The notes: generated by a model from the sequence alone, not told the origin. DNA of 64,000 nt from Sporosarcina ureae (GCF_002082015.1 NZ_CP015109.1:334134-398133); one strand, 5' to 3'. Positions 44,258 through 54,056 are shown, numbered from the stretch's first letter. Translations and numbers: made by a program.

Positions 44258-45562
44258 TTATTTTGTAATTTCGTCATGCACAAGTGTGACAGGCTGTACT
44301 TTAGACGCCGATACACCATAGGCATGATAAATCTTTTCTTTTACGCTTTCGATATCTTCGGTATTGCTGTGAATCGTGACGAGCGTTTCGCCTACTTCCA
44401 CGGAATCACCGATTTTCTTGTGTAACACCAGTCCGACCGCCAAATCGATTTCGGACTCTTTGGTTGCTCTTCCCGCACCTAGAAGCATCGCGGCTGTACC
44501 GATTTCATCTGCAGTAATTGCAGAGATATAACCTGCTTCTTTTGCCGGCACGTCTACTTTATACTGAGCCGTAGGAAGCTTCGTTAGATCGTCAATGACG
44601 GAAGTGTCGCCACCCTGGGACTGCAAGAACAGTTTAAACACTTCAAGCGCTTTGCCATTTTGGATAACTTCTTCGAGCATTTTTCGTGCTTCCTCCGTCG
44701 AGTCCGCTTTTCCCGCCAATCGAACCATATGGCTGCCGAGCGTCAAGCACAGTTCGTGCAAATCTTCCGGGCCATTACCTTGCAACGTTTCGACGGCTTC
44801 TTTGACTTCAAGAGCATTTCCGATCGCATAACCGAGCGGCTGGTTCATGTCCGAAATTACGGCCATCGTTTGACGACCGATTTTATTTCCGATTTGTACC
44901 ATTTCTCCCGCGAGTTCACGAGCCATGTCGAGATCTTTCATAAACGCGCCTGTCCCGACTTTTACATCTAGAACAATTGCGTCCGATCCCGCTGCAATCT
45001 TCTTGCTCATGATCGAACTTGCGATCAACGGAATGGAACTAACCGTTGCTGTGACATCGCGCAGACTGTAAATCTTCTTGTCGGCAGGAGTGATATTGCC
45101 CGATTGTCCGATTACCGCAATTTTATTCGTATTGACAAGATCGAAAAATTCTTTATCTGTAATTTCGATATGAAAACCAGGAACCGACTCCAGCTTATCA
45201 AGTGTTCCGCCCGTGTGCCCTAATCCGCGGCCTGACATTTTGGCTACCGGGATATCAAGAGCGGCAACGAGCGGTGCGAGCACAAGTGTTGTTGTATCGC
45301 CAACTCCACCTGTAGAGTGTTTATCCACTTTAACACCTTCTATAGCAGATAGATCGACTTGGTCGCCCGACTCTACCATCGCCATGGTGAATTGCGCGGT
45401 TTCCTCCAGCGTCATCCCCTGAAAATACACCGCCATTTGAAAGGCTGCCATTTGGTAATCAGGAATCGAGCCATCCGTATATCCATTGATCACAAATGAA
45501 ATTTCCTCTTTCGTCAACACATGTCCATCTCGTTTTTTCTCAATCATATCTACCATACGCAT
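44258..45562 (-). CDS. pdp: Pyrimidine-nucleoside phosphorylase
   Basis: 434 aa, same length as Bacillus Pdp. Phosphorolysis of uridine, thymidine and deoxyuridine. Motifs: [13 protein letters not shown] (phosphate binding), [18 protein letters not shown] and the C-terminal domain ending in [15 protein letters not shown] 45562 ([13 protein letters not shown]) follows AGGAG; a GTG four codons earlier lacks a better site. In an operon with nupC and deoC. Confidence 0.96.
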   Translation of the reverse strand: MRMVDMIEKKRDGHVLTKEEISFVINGYTDGSIPDYQMAAFQMAVYFQGMTLEETAQFTMAMVESGDQVDLSAIEGVKVDKHSTGGVGDTTTLVLAPLVAALDIPVAKMSGRGLGHTGGTLDKLESVPGFHIEITDKEFFDLVNTNKIAVIGQSGNITPADKKIYSLRDVTATVSSIPLIASSIMSKKIAAGSDAIVLDVKVGTGAFMKDLDMARELAGEMVQIGNKIGRQTMAVISDMNQPLGYAIGNALEVKEAVETLQGNGPEDLHELCLTLGSHMVRLAGKADSTEEARKMLEEVIQNGKALEVFKLFLQSQGGDTSVIDDLTKLPTAQYKVDVPAKEAGYISAITADEIGTAAMLLGAGRATKESEIDLAVGLVLHKKIGDSVEVGETLVTIHSNTEDIESVKEKIYHAYGVSASKVQPVTLVHDEITK

Positions 45563-45604
45563 AGTATCCACCACTCCTAATTTTTAATTTTCATTCCATA
45601 TCTA

Positions 45605-46786
45605 TTATAAAAACAGGCCCACGACAGTCGCTGAAAGAACTGACGCCAATGTTGAACCCAAAAGTAATTTCAAACCGTTTTTTGCCACTTCATCCCCTTG
45701 TTTTGGACTTAACGCTTTGACAGCGCCTGTAATAATCCCAATGGAACTGAAATTCGCAAAACTAACAAGGAATACCGATATCATACCTACCGCTTTCGTT
45801 GATAATCCTGCCGAAATTTCTGTGAAACTTAACATCGCAACAAACTCATTCGTGACAAGCTTAGTCGCCATGATACTGCCTGCTTGTACACTGTCCGCCC
45901 AAGGTACGCCCATTACAAAAGCGATGGGTGCAAAGATATAGCCCAAAATGGTCTGGAAGGAAACGTTGAACAGCATTTCAAAGAGATAATCGATTCCGTT
46001 CATCAATGCGATGAACCCAATCAGCATGGCAGCGACGATAATCGCGACTTTAAAACCATCCATGATACTTTCGCTGATCATTTGAAAGAATGACAGCTTC
46101 TTCTTCGACTCGATCGTCAGCGTGTCTTCTTCTTTCGATAATTCATAAGGATTGATGATGCTAGCGACAATCAGCGCCGACATAATATTGAGCGCAATCG
46201 CCACTACGACAAACTGTGGTTCGATGATTTCCATGTAGGCACCTACGATCGCGACACTGACCGCACTCATCGCAGAAGTACAAAACGTGTATAAACGTCT
46301 TTTCGAAATATCATCCATTTGGTCCTTGACAGTCAAAAACACTTCGGACTGCCCGAGAACCGCAGATGATACGGCTATGTAGTTCTCCATTTTCCCCATG
46401 CCATTCAACTTGCTCAGTATCAGTCCTACATATTTAATGATGAACGGTAAAATCTTGAATTGATTTAATATACCAATCAACACGGAAATGAAAACGATTG
46501 GTAATAACACATTCAAGAAGAATACGGATTCTCCTTCATTTTCCAATCCGCCAAAAACGAAATTGACACCCGTTACTCCAAGGTCAACCAGCTTCGAGAA
46601 TAAAGCTGAAACAAAGCGGATGGAGACTACGCCCACTTTTGTATTTAACAAGATAAATGTCAAGACAAGCTGGGTCGTCAGCATAATCGCAATCGGTTTA
46701 TAGCGGATTTTCTTGCGGTCTACACTGACAATCAAGCCCACGATTAACACGAGCAACAATCCGGTTATATAAAATACAAAGTTCAT
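45605..46786 (-). CDS. nupC: Concentrative nucleoside transporter
   Basis: About 393 aa CNT-family symporter with eight or more hydrophobic segments. Family motifs: NGMGKMENYIAVSSAVLGQSEVF spans the first substrate-binding hairpin, and GMISVFLVSFANFSSIGIITG the second. Imports nucleosides for Pdp. First gene of the operon; a cre-like site lies in its leader. Confidence 0.93.
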   Translation of the reverse strand: MNFVFYITGLLLVLIVGLIVSVDRKKIRYKPIAIMLTTQLVLTFILLNTKVGVVSIRFVSALFSKLVDLGVTGVNFVFGGLENEGESVFFLNVLLPIVFISVLIGILNQFKILPFIIKYVGLILSKLNGMGKMENYIAVSSAVLGQSEVFLTVKDQMDDISKRRLYTFCTSAMSAVSVAIVGAYMEIIEPQFVVVAIALNIMSALIVASIINPYELSKEEDTLTIESKKKLSFFQMISESIMDGFKVAIIVAAMLIGFIALMNGIDYLFEMLFNVSFQTILGYIFAPIAFVMGVPWADSVQAGSIMATKLVTNEFVAMLSFTEISAGLSTKAVGMISVFLVSFANFSSIGIITGAVKALSPKQGDEVAKNGLKLLLGSTLASVLSATVVGLFL

Positions 46787-46807
46787 CATACTTCCTCCCT
46801 TGCATGT

Positions 46808-46821
46808 TGGTTACGCTTACA
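46808..46821 (-). promoter_or_regulatory. cre-like site before nupC
   Basis: Minus-strand TGTAAGCGTAACCA matches the CcpA consensus TGWAANCGNTNWCA at 12 of 14 positions. It lies about 20 nt upstream of nupC and downstream of a TATACT -10-like box (about 46880), a position suited to catabolite repression. Homologous deo operons in Bacillus are CcpA-controlled. Confidence 0.6.
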
Positions 46822-46937
46822 CCTGGCTTCTTGCGCACCATTTTTGTTAGGATGCCGTTGCAACCTAACTTTATGTATAGTATATCATAGACCTTGAGCA
46901 GATGTGCAAAGCAGGTGAAACATTGTTCATTCCGAAT

Positions 46938-46972
46938 AAAAAAAAGAATCACGCTTATCAATAAGCGGATTC
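46938..46972 (-). terminator. Terminator of deoR
   Basis: GAATCCGCTTAT pairs with ATAAGCGTGATTC (one bulge) on the minus strand, followed by eight T. It lies directly after the deoR stop. Confidence 0.85.
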
Positions 46973-46982
46973 CTATGTATTT

Positions 46983-47924
46983 CTATTGGTGAAGCAACAA
47001 AGCCTGTGCCGTATACTGATCCGTTATGAAGATGTTCGCATAGCCTCCTTGAAGCGCTCCATGAATGGCCTCCACTTTACGGTTCCCGCCAGCTACAAGA
47101 ATGGATTTTTCCTTTTGCTTTAACTCTTCTAGCCGGATGCCGATCGTTCGGTCATTGACGCTAGTCTCGCATACTTCGCCTGTACGTTTGAAGAAGCGTG
47201 AACAAATATCGCCAATCGCTTCTTGATGGAGTTGCTGTTCTTCTTCTGCCGTCAAATAGCCGAGACGGAACAGCAGTGATTGGCTGTCGACAGCACCCAC
47301 CGTGAACACGGCGATATTCGCCTGTCTTCCAAGTTCAATGAGCCGGTGCATATAGCGGTCCGATTCAATTACGCTTTTAACTTCAGGTGTGTCGACCAAA
47401 ACGGGAAGCGGCAAGTAACGAGGAACGGTATGGAAAGCTTCAGCAAATTTGTAAACCGTTTCAGAATCATATGTATTGACGTCAGACAAACCAATGCCGC
47501 CTTTTAGCTGGATGACTTCGACTCCTTTTACATCTTTTTGCTTTAATGCATTCGCCACTCGATACATCGTCCGGCCCCACGTCACACCGAGAATATCGCC
47601 GTCTTTTACGGTGCGATATAAATAGTCCGCCGCTTCCGTGCTAATAGCGTGCATCACATCCCGCTCGTCTTCTACTGCCGAGTACGCAATTTTTACTTCA
47701 TCGATTTGATATTTATGTTGCAAGGATTTTGCCAACTGATTATTGTCATGAAAGGGATCGATGATGTCGATTTTCACATAGCCATTTTTTTTCGCTTGTT
47801 GCAAGAGCCGCGAAACAGTTGGTCTTGAGACGCCCAGTTTTTTTGAAATAGCGAGCTGGGTGTAATCAAATTGATAATAAAGTTTGGCTGCCTCTATGAT
47901 CAGTTGTTTTTTATCAATTTCCAA
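46983..47924 (-). CDS. deoR: Deoxyribonucleoside regulator DeoR (SorC family)
   Basis: 313 aa from the TTG at 47924, the same length as Bacillus subtilis DeoR. N-terminal HTH YTQLAISKKLGVSRPTVSRL, then a sugar-isomerase-like effector domain with DILGVTWGRTMY, EVIQLKGGIG, ANIAVFTVGAV and SILVAGGNRKV. It represses the nupC-pdp-deoC genes until deoxyribose 5-phosphate binds. GGGGGG lies before the TTG; an in-frame ATG at 47957 is the alternative. Confidence 0.93.
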   Translation of the reverse strand: MEIDKKQLIIEAAKLYYQFDYTQLAISKKLGVSRPTVSRLLQQAKKNGYVKIDIIDPFHDNNQLAKSLQHKYQIDEVKIAYSAVEDERDVMHAISTEAADYLYRTVKDGDILGVTWGRTMYRVANALKQKDVKGVEVIQLKGGIGLSDVNTYDSETVYKFAEAFHTVPRYLPLPVLVDTPEVKSVIESDRYMHRLIELGRQANIAVFTVGAVDSQSLLFRLGYLTAEEEQQLHQEAIGDICSRFFKRTGEVCETSVNDRTIGIRLEELKQKEKSILVAGGNRKVEAIHGALQGGYANIFITDQYTAQALLLHQ

Positions 47925-48290
47925 CGCAGGTCCCCCCTTATAGATTGGCTTGGTCATAAGTTCGAATTTACATAATCCAGCCGATTATATCACAGTCGCA
48001 AATTAACGGAAAACTGCTCCCCACTTTTCTTCCTCTCAAAACGATTCTCTGATGTTGTTTGATCGATATCCACTTCATTGGTAATCCGTACATTTTCAGG
48101 TTTTCGATTCATCCGATGATGGCAGGGATAAACAACTTAGGGTAAAGTCATAAATCAATAATCATGTAAGTGCTACTAATGCTACATTGCCCAGCAATTC
48201 ACATTTTATTTTACATCTCCTCTTTTAATTTTACTTCAGATAATGAATAATCCAGGTCTCATTAGTCTATGGATGAAAAGTAAGGCAGTA
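47925..48290. other. Intergenic stretch
   Basis: No gene seen between the deoR start and the hydrolase fragment. No hairpin or repeat supported. Confidence 0.45.
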
Positions 48291-48491
48291 TTAATTAATG
48301 CGTCTTACATCATTTAGAAAATTATTACCATCTTTACTTTTTCCATGCCCCGGTAGATCAGGAACTAGACATTTATAATCTTTGAAGTATTTTATCTGTT
48401 CATTCCACATCCAGCTACTTACACCTCCACCGTGTAAGAACACAAGTAAAGGTTGTTCTCTATCACCATACAAATTAAAATTAATTGTCAA
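48291..48491 (-). pseudogene. N-terminal fragment of an alpha/beta hydrolase
   Basis: 66 codons. TTG start with AAGGAGG upstream. The frame covers the first part of the fold: PLLVFLHGGGVSSWMWNEQI (oxyanion loop) and CLVPDLPGHGKS, then ends. The nucleophile elbow and the rest are absent downstream, so this is a broken gene. Confidence 0.7.
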
Positions 48492-48754
48492 TAGGCTGCC
48501 TCCTTTTATTCATGAAATCATATGATATGGAAGCTGTATAGTAAGTCATCGTTAGATTTTTCTGCCGTATGCTTACAGTGTAACAAAATAAAATGGTCAA
48601 AGTGGAAAAACATGAGTGCAGTAATACTTATTAATAAGAGTAAAATTCTACTAGAATTACTGACTTCAGCATCATCGGCAATTCATATATGTTCCAAACA
48701 TCAAAGCCCCTCATTCATGTCTAATCATGAATAAAAGGCTTATTTTTGTAAAAC

Positions 48755-49015
48755 TCACTGTTCATCTTCCTCATCACACGGCGGCTTCCTAACAATCGTC
48801 TTCCCACTCGAATATAACCCACTTGCCGACAACCCCATAATGATCCCGCCCAGTATCCCTGACTTCCAATCATGAGGAAATAAGTAGAAGATTCCGCCAC
48901 CGATACCTAATAGTAAAGAAAAGATTGGGATAAGTTTCTTTGGCAATCCATACATTTTTAAAATTTCCGTTAATCCAACAATGACAGGGATCAGTACAAT
49001 ATCTGAAACTTCCAA
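48755..49015 (-). CDS. Holin-like small membrane protein, 86 aa
   Basis: TTG start with GAGGAGG 8-9 nt upstream. Hydrophobic segments at about 5-18, 30-46 and 52-68, with a Gly/Ser-rich third segment (GGIIMGLSASGLYSSGK) and an acidic tail (CDEEDEQ). Size and layout fit phage-type holins of the A118 kind. No endolysin is adjacent. The transporter gene diverges from it. Confidence 0.6.
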   Translation of the reverse strand: MEVSDIVLIPVIVGLTEILKMYGLPKKLIPIFSLLLGIGGGIFYLFPHDWKSGILGGIIMGLSASGLYSSGKTIVRKPPCDEEDEQ

Positions 49016-49115
49016 TGCGTGTCCCTCCTCTTTTACTATTCTATTCAGACTCTATGCAAGATGAATCGGCTTTTTGCATACAGTGTAGAAGAAAGATTGG
49101 CGAAAGGAGATACGT

Positions 49116-50132
49116 ATGGTCACTGGATTGCTCATCATTTTGGGGTTGGTGCTTTTATTACCGTTTACCGTTCCGAAGATCGAACGTAATTTGGAATTGT
49201 TTTTATTTATTATGGGTTGTGCTACAGCATATGTTAGCGGAGTATTTCAGTGGGAGCTGTGGAATAAAGCGTTACACGATCCACTGCATATTACGTTTGC
49301 AGTTCTTGTGGCGGGTATCGTGTTCCGCTGGATACGACATCCGTTTGAGAAAGCGGTATTATCAGGTAGCCGAATCATTCCATTTCGCTTATTTTTAGCA
49401 CTACTTATTATAGGATTGGGATTAATTTCGAGTATAATCACCGCCATCATTGCCGCGCTAGTCCTCGTTGCCATCGCATCCGTCTTGCAAATGGATCGAA
49501 CGTCAGAAATCCGTTTCGTAATTTTAGCTTGTTATGCAATCGGCATGGGTGCAGTACTGACACCGATCGGAGAACCACTTTCAACGATTGCGACAAATAA
49601 ACTGGATGAAGACTTTTATTACTTACTGAACTTGCTTGGAACAGATATTCTAGCCGGTGTGTTCGTCTTCGGACTGCTCGCTTTCTTCCTCATTCGCCCA
49701 CGCAACCGCTCGCGGAACCGTTCTTCTGGACAAGCGGCAGAGTCGTACATAAGTATTTTCGGGCGCAGTGTGAAAGTGTATATATTCGTGTTGGCATTAA
49801 CATTGCTCGGCGCAGGGTTTGAGCCATTGATCACACTGTACTTACTCGATCTTCATCCATTGACACTTTACTGGATCAATATGATTTCAGCTGTACTCGA
49901 CAACGCAACACTCGCTGCCGCAGAAATTAGTCCCGCGATGGACGAGTCGACGATTCAAGCACTGTTGCTCGGCTTGCTGATCAGTGGTGGAATGTTGATT
50001 CCTGGTAATATTCCAAATATTATCGCAGCGGGTAAGCTCAATATCCGGAGCGGAGAATGGGCACGAGTCGGTGTACCACTTGGATTGCTTGCGATGGTCG
50101 TCTATTTTGTTATTTTACTAAGCAGGCAATAA
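49116..50132 (+). CDS. DUF1646 family transporter
   Basis: 338 aa with about ten membrane segments. It belongs to DUF1646 in the ion-transporter superfamily that includes NhaD and CitT. Two related signatures are visible, TPIGEPLSTIATNKL and MLIPGNIPNIIAAGKL, each a Pro-containing helix break as in the substrate hairpins. Probably an Na+/H+ antiporter or anion transporter; substrate unproven. AAGGAG 6-7 nt before the ATG. Confidence 0.85.
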   Translation: MVTGLLIILGLVLLLPFTVPKIERNLELFLFIMGCATAYVSGVFQWELWNKALHDPLHITFAVLVAGIVFRWIRHPFEKAVLSGSRIIPFRLFLALLIIGLGLISSIITAIIAALVLVAIASVLQMDRTSEIRFVILACYAIGMGAVLTPIGEPLSTIATNKLDEDFYYLLNLLGTDILAGVFVFGLLAFFLIRPRNRSRNRSSGQAAESYISIFGRSVKVYIFVLALTLLGAGFEPLITLYLLDLHPLTLYWINMISAVLDNATLAAAEISPAMDESTIQALLLGLLISGGMLIPGNIPNIIAAGKLNIRSGEWARVGVPLGLLAMVVYFVILLSRQ

Positions 50133-50133
50133 A

Positions 50134-50160
50134 AAAAGACCGCACGCGGTCTTTTGTTTT
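50134..50160. terminator. Two-way terminator
   Basis: AAAAGACCGC / GCGGTCTTTT, with T-rich flanks on both strands, between convergent genes. Confidence 0.88.
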
Positions 50161-50596
50161 ACTCGATGACTTTTATCCAGACTCTATATTTTTTGTCATC
50201 CGTTTGAACCAACTTAGTATTAGGACTCGGTGCGTTATTCTTCTTTGTGAAGCCCGCTTCAAACGAAGAAGTTTTGACGCTCTCCCCTATATTCTCATCA
50301 GAAGGCATGCCGATTCCAACCGCATCCGTTACCGTCCACGTATCATCTTTCTCTTTGTTCAACTTTGCGATAAATATTTCTTCCGTTTCATCCAATAACC
50401 CTTTATAGACAGTGATTACCTTATCATTATCGATTTCCACTGTCCGGTACAATTTCACGACTTCCGCAAATCCTTCTTCAGCATGAAGCTGTTCGATTGC
50501 CTCTTGTGGCGTGTTCGATGTACTGTTCTTATCTGCGGTCTGACAACCCGTCAGTACAACTATCAAAAACGTCATATAAAATAGTTTTCGAAGCAT
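50159..50596 (-). CDS. Hypothetical lipoprotein, 145 aa
   Basis: Signal peptide with lipobox VLTGC (Cys about 18). The mature part is a compact alpha/beta domain with no recognised motif. AGGAGAGG lies before the ATG. Function unknown. Confidence 0.75.
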   Translation of the reverse strand: MLRKLFYMTFLIVVLTGCQTADKNSTSNTPQEAIEQLHAEEGFAEVVKLYRTVEIDNDKVITVYKGLLDETEEIFIAKLNKEKDDTWTVTDAVGIGMPSDENIGESVKTSSFEAGFTKKNNAPSPNTKLVQTDDKKYRVWIKVIE

Positions 50597-50668
50597 GAGA
50601 TCCTCTCCTTGTCTATTTTATTGAATACCCTATTGTTAAGCATATTCAATCCTAATTTGACTTTGATA

Positions 50669-51325
50669 TTAAAATATACGTTCTTTCTCTTCTTCGATTA
50701 GCTTGAAATGAATGTCTGATGTCGATCCGCTATAGATATGATCCGATACATCTGAGACGTCCAAAATCTCTGTGAGCTCAATGAATTCCGTCCGATTTCC
50801 TTCGATTGTCATCTTATAGGGACCCGCTATATTCATTAGTGATACCATTTTCATTTCATCTTGACCCACTCCAGTGTCCATGAACTCCAGCTCGAACGAT
50901 ACGGGATGTTTGCTGTGATTTTTCAGAGTGAACTGGCAGTCCCCATTCATCTGTTCATAATTGTCCAACGTATCAAATGTACACTTGCCATTCTGGTTGT
51001 AGGAAATCGCTCCTATACCGCTCGCTACTGTTTCTTGATACGCCGTAATGAGATATACCGGAATGAATGCATACAGGAAAAGTACGAGGACAGCTAACAC
51101 CACATAAAATTTCTTCAATCCGTAAATCAGTAACGCCATCGCGATCAGGAACAAAAGAGAACCTACTATTCCTTTCCAGACGAGTCCATCATCGGTCTGA
51201 ATAGGAAACGACATGAATGTCACGGTAGCTCCAATTAATGGATTATTTGGGTAGGGAAAAAATAACAACATACAAATGGCGAGAAGCACCACAGCGCTTA
51301 TAAGGGCAATTCTATTTTTTATCAC
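50669..51325 (-). CDS. Hypothetical membrane protein, 218 aa
   Basis: GTG start with AAGGAG 8 nt upstream. Three hydrophobic segments in the first 100 residues, then an extracellular beta-rich part with a Cys pair (KCTFDTL, DCQFTLKNHSKHPVSFEL) similar in style to Ig-like domains. Family not recognised. Confidence 0.68.
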   Translation of the reverse strand: MIKNRIALISAVVLLAICMLLFFPYPNNPLIGATVTFMSFPIQTDDGLVWKGIVGSLLFLIAMALLIYGLKKFYVVLAVLVLFLYAFIPVYLITAYQETVASGIGAISYNQNGKCTFDTLDNYEQMNGDCQFTLKNHSKHPVSFELEFMDTGVGQDEMKMVSLMNIAGPYKMTIEGNRTEFIELTEILDVSDVSDHIYSGSTSDIHFKLIEEEKERIF

Positions 51326-51373
51326 GGTGTTTCTCCTTCTATATTAAATTTAAAATGGTTGATCTTCTTACAA

Positions 51374-51544
51374 CTACTGATCGAGTCTTTCTACGATCGA
51401 TTGAAGGATTTCATTTTTGCGTTCTTGTATTTTAAGAAATTTCAACCCGAACCATACAGTAAATACTAGGAATGCGATCGGGACGATGTATATGAATACG
51501 CTTAAAATAGGTAGAAACGAAAAAAATAGATTGTTGCTGTGCAT
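51374..51544 (-). CDS. Small membrane protein, 56 aa
   Basis: ATG 51544 follows AAAGGAGG by 7 nt. One long hydrophobic stretch (about 7-35) and a charged coiled tail (KIQERKNEILQSIVERLDQ). It follows the 74-residue membrane protein by 22 nt, so the pair is probably co-transcribed. Confidence 0.68.
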   Translation of the reverse strand: MHSNNLFFSFLPILSVFIYIVPIAFLVFTVWFGLKFLKIQERKNEILQSIVERLDQ

Positions 51545-51566
51545 ATGTATTTCCTCCTTTCACGGC

Positions 51567-51791
51567 TTATTCCGACTGCTCCTTTTTCGGAAACAGATAA
51601 GATACTAGCAATAAAGCGATGGCAGCTCCCCATCCTATATACATCCATAGGTTTAACGTCTTTTCAGAAATTGTATACGCAACTCCTGTACTATATAGAA
51701 TGAGACGAACAATTTGCGATCCCAATACAATGAAGAGCGCCAAGTATTGTAAAACATCGCGGGTATTTTTCTGTTGTTTCTCCACTTGCAC
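51567..51791 (-). CDS. Small membrane protein, 74 aa
   Basis: GTG start after a G-rich site (CTGGGGGG); the GTG two codons later is as likely. Two membrane helices (about 14-34 and 48-66). Partner of the 56-residue gene downstream. Function unknown. Confidence 0.62.
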   Translation of the reverse strand: MQVEKQQKNTRDVLQYLALFIVLGSQIVRLILYSTGVAYTISEKTLNLWMYIGWGAAIALLLVSYLFPKKEQSE

Positions 51792-51807
51792 AACCCCCCA
51801 GCGATTT

Positions 51808-52215
51808 CTACATAGAAACTACAGTAATCGATATACCATCCGTTCTATGTAATACATATTCCTCAGACACGTGACAGCCAATCGATTGATAGAGTGAGAT
51901 GTTTCTCGGCACATCCGCTCGTACTTTGCATGCTACTACTCTCTTCCCGTGTTGCGTCGCATATTCCTTTAAAATTCGTAATATTTCTTTCGCAATTCCT
52001 TGATCTCGTCTTTCCGGCACGACAGAGAATCAAGAAAAGTAGAAGCTTTCATTTTCCAATAGAAACGAAACACCGCAACCGGTTCCGCTTCTATATAGCC
52101 AATCTACGCCTTTACACCACTCTGCATTGAAGCCGTAATACTTTCCTAGCACACGCGTCAGCGGTGTAGCCTGCCTGTATTCTCGGAATACCCACTTTGA
52201 TCCGGTATTTAACTG
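51808..52215 (-). pseudogene. GNAT acetyltransferase remnant
   Basis: The last part reads VVPERRDQGIAKEILRILKE (acetyl-CoA-binding motif A), then KVRADVPRNISLYQSIG (motif B). The upstream part is spread over frames, with a stop after NESFYFS, and YIEAEPVAVFRFYWKM in another frame. The gene is broken. Confidence 0.65.
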
Positions 52216-52242
52216 TCCTCACCCTATTTCACTTTGCACTCA

Positions 52243-52665
52243 TTATGAATAGACGGAAGTGAATGCTACCGGATCTCCATTCTCGAACAGCTCGATCGTT
52301 TCATATTCTTTGTCTAAGTAAATTTCATAGAATTGCTGTTCTTGAAAGGTTTTAGATTCGCCTTCATCTTGATTCTTATCATACAGAATGTACAAGGTGT
52401 CTCCATCGCTTTCTACGTCAAAGTTTGTAAAGTCCACAGCATAATCTTCCTGGCTTTCATGAGAGGTATTAAAATAAACGACCAATTTATCGTCCGACGT
52501 GTCGTAAAATAAGTACACGCCATTTTCAGCTTGCGCATGTTCGGAGAATTTTTGATTGCCCTTATCCAAGTCCTTCATGGTGACTTCCTCGTAAGACAAT
52601 GTTCGGTTCGTGTTACATCCGACCAGTACGACTGCACAAAGAACGATGATCCAAAGTTTTTTCAT
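52243..52665 (-). CDS. Hypothetical lipoprotein, 140 aa
   Basis: Signal peptide and lipobox VLVGC (Cys about 17). The mature part is acidic and beta-rich (YLFYDTSDDKLVVYFN). GGGGAGAG lies before the ATG. Function unknown. Confidence 0.75.
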   Translation of the reverse strand: MKKLWIIVLCAVVLVGCNTNRTLSYEEVTMKDLDKGNQKFSEHAQAENGVYLFYDTSDDKLVVYFNTSHESQEDYAVDFTNFDVESDGDTLYILYDKNQDEGESKTFQEQQFYEIYLDKEYETIELFENGDPVAFTSVYS

Positions 52666-52757
52666 AGAACTCTCCCCCTGTCTTTGGTGTAATGAAGAGT
52701 GAATAGTTCTTTAACTATCTCTAACACTACTATTTCCCATGTTTTATGTAAAGTAAG

Positions 52758-52790
52758 TATAAAAAAACACTGCGAGGATAGCAGTGTTTT
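52758..52790 (-). terminator. Terminator downstream of the proline dehydrogenase gene
   Basis: On the minus strand AAAACACTGC / GCAGTGTTTT then T-rich sequence. It is about 255 nt past the proline dehydrogenase stop, so the 21-nt repeat array lies in the 3' part of that transcript. Confidence 0.78.
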
Positions 52791-52870
52791 GGAATGCAAA
52801 GAAGTGGATAACTGACATATTGTTACTTTCTAGCGTTTACGTCCGAGAATAGCAGTGTTGCAACCGCGTA

Positions 52871-53003
52871 ATGAGCGGTTACATGCCTTGATAGAGCGGT
52901 AGTCGCACGTCATAGAGCACTTGCGGACAACGATAGAGCGGGTATCTCATTCTATAGAGCGGTCAAGCATACATGATGAGCGCTTGAACAAATCTATGAG
53001 CGC
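52871..53003. repeat. 21-nt-period array with core ATAGAGCGG
   Basis: GAGC occurs at 52873, 52894, 52915, 52936, 52957, 52978 (each exactly 21 nt apart) and 52998 (20 nt). The core is ATAGAGCGG or ATGAGCG; the remaining about 12 nt differ in every unit. The core is the reverse complement of that in the array at 58181. No gene fits over it. Confidence 0.87.
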
Positions 53004-53045
53004 GCCCCCACTGAATGTTGATCTACGTTGCCTATATCCAACCGT

Positions 53046-54056
53046 TCACCGATACTTCACCCAACCGCCATCTTGTTTGTCGTCACTCCCGCGCTTGCTT
53101 AATCGGCCAAGCACAAACGCGCCGGCAACTAGGCCAATCATCGTATTCGTCTTCTTATTGAATACCTGCTTCACCATTAAGTTCATATTCTGCGGACGCT
53201 CCGCTAATCGGCGCATAAAGTATCCGTACCAGTCTTTTCCAAATGGCACATATGTACAGAAATTATAGCCTTCTTTCGCCAACTGTAGCTGCAACTCATG
53301 GCGGAAACCGTACAGCATCTGGAACTCGAATTGATCACGTGAAATATCATGTTCTTTTACAAACTGCTTCACATGATTGATGATGTGGTGGTCATGTGTC
53401 GCAATTGACGTGAACGTTCCGTGCAATAAATGTTCTTCAATAATTTTAATATAATTTTCATCGATATCTTGTTTATCTATATATGCAACGTCCGGTGACT
53501 CTTTATACGCCCCTTTTACTAGGCGGGTGCGTGTATCATTATATTTTTTCGTATCATCTAACGCACGGTGAAAATAAGCTTGGATAACAGTTCCGACATT
53601 TTCATGGCCCTTTGCTTTTAATTCATCTAGTAAACGGTACGTCGGTTCAAGTCGCGAGTGATTTTCCATATCAAGATTCACAAACATTCCTACTGTATTT
53701 GCTCGTTTGACGATTTCTTCTACTTGTTGTTCGCAAAACGCATACTCAATATCGAGGCCGAGCTGTGATGGTTTGATCGAGATGTGCGCATCCACTTGAT
53801 GTTCTTGGATCGCGTCCACTACTGCTAAGATTTGTTCTTTTGCTTCAACAGCCTCGCTCTTTTCGTACACAAATTCACCCAAATTGTCGATCGTGCATGA
53901 AATGCCTGCTTGATTGAGCTCTTTAACACTAGTAATCATTTCTTCGATGTTAGTTCCTGCCACGACTTGTTGGGCCCCTAGTTGAAAGCCGTATTTTTGG
54001 GCAGCTTGATTCAGTAGTTGGTTTTCAGATAAACCGATAAAGAAATTTCTTAGCAT
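53046..54056 (-). CDS. Proline dehydrogenase with extra C-terminal membrane helix
   Basis: FAD enzyme of the PutA-type TIM barrel that oxidises proline to pyrroline-5-carboxylate. Motifs: HISIKPSQLGL, MFVNLDMENHSRLEPTY, RLVKGAYKES and a final YGYFMRRLAERP. About 336 aa; the related Bacillus enzyme is about 300. The extra C-terminus has a short hydrophobic stretch (TMIGLVAGAFVLGRL) and a basic/acidic tail, perhaps a membrane anchor. GAGGTG precedes the ATG at 54056. No P5C dehydrogenase gene is adjacent. Confidence 0.93.
   Translation of the reverse strand: MLRNFFIGLSENQLLNQAAQKYGFQLGAQQVVAGTNIEEMITSVKELNQAGISCTIDNLGEFVYEKSEAVEAKEQILAVVDAIQEHQVDAHISIKPSQLGLDIEYAFCEQQVEEIVKRANTVGMFVNLDMENHSRLEPTYRLLDELKAKGHENVGTVIQAYFHRALDDTKKYNDTRTRLVKGAYKESPDVAYIDKQDIDENYIKIIEEHLLHGTFTSIATHDHHIINHVKQFVKEHDISRDQFEFQMLYGFRHELQLQLAKEGYNFCTYVPFGKDWYGYFMRRLAERPQNMNLMVKQVFNKKTNTMIGLVAGAFVLGRLSKRGSDDKQDGGWVKYR

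Noticed and set aside
48522..48734. Plus-strand frame of 70 codons
   Set aside because: Low-complexity serine-rich product, no ribosome site, no similarity.
49015..49398. Plus-strand frame overlapping the DUF1646 gene start
   Set aside because: Out-of-frame shadow of the transporter; cysteine- and arginine-rich product without a ribosome site.
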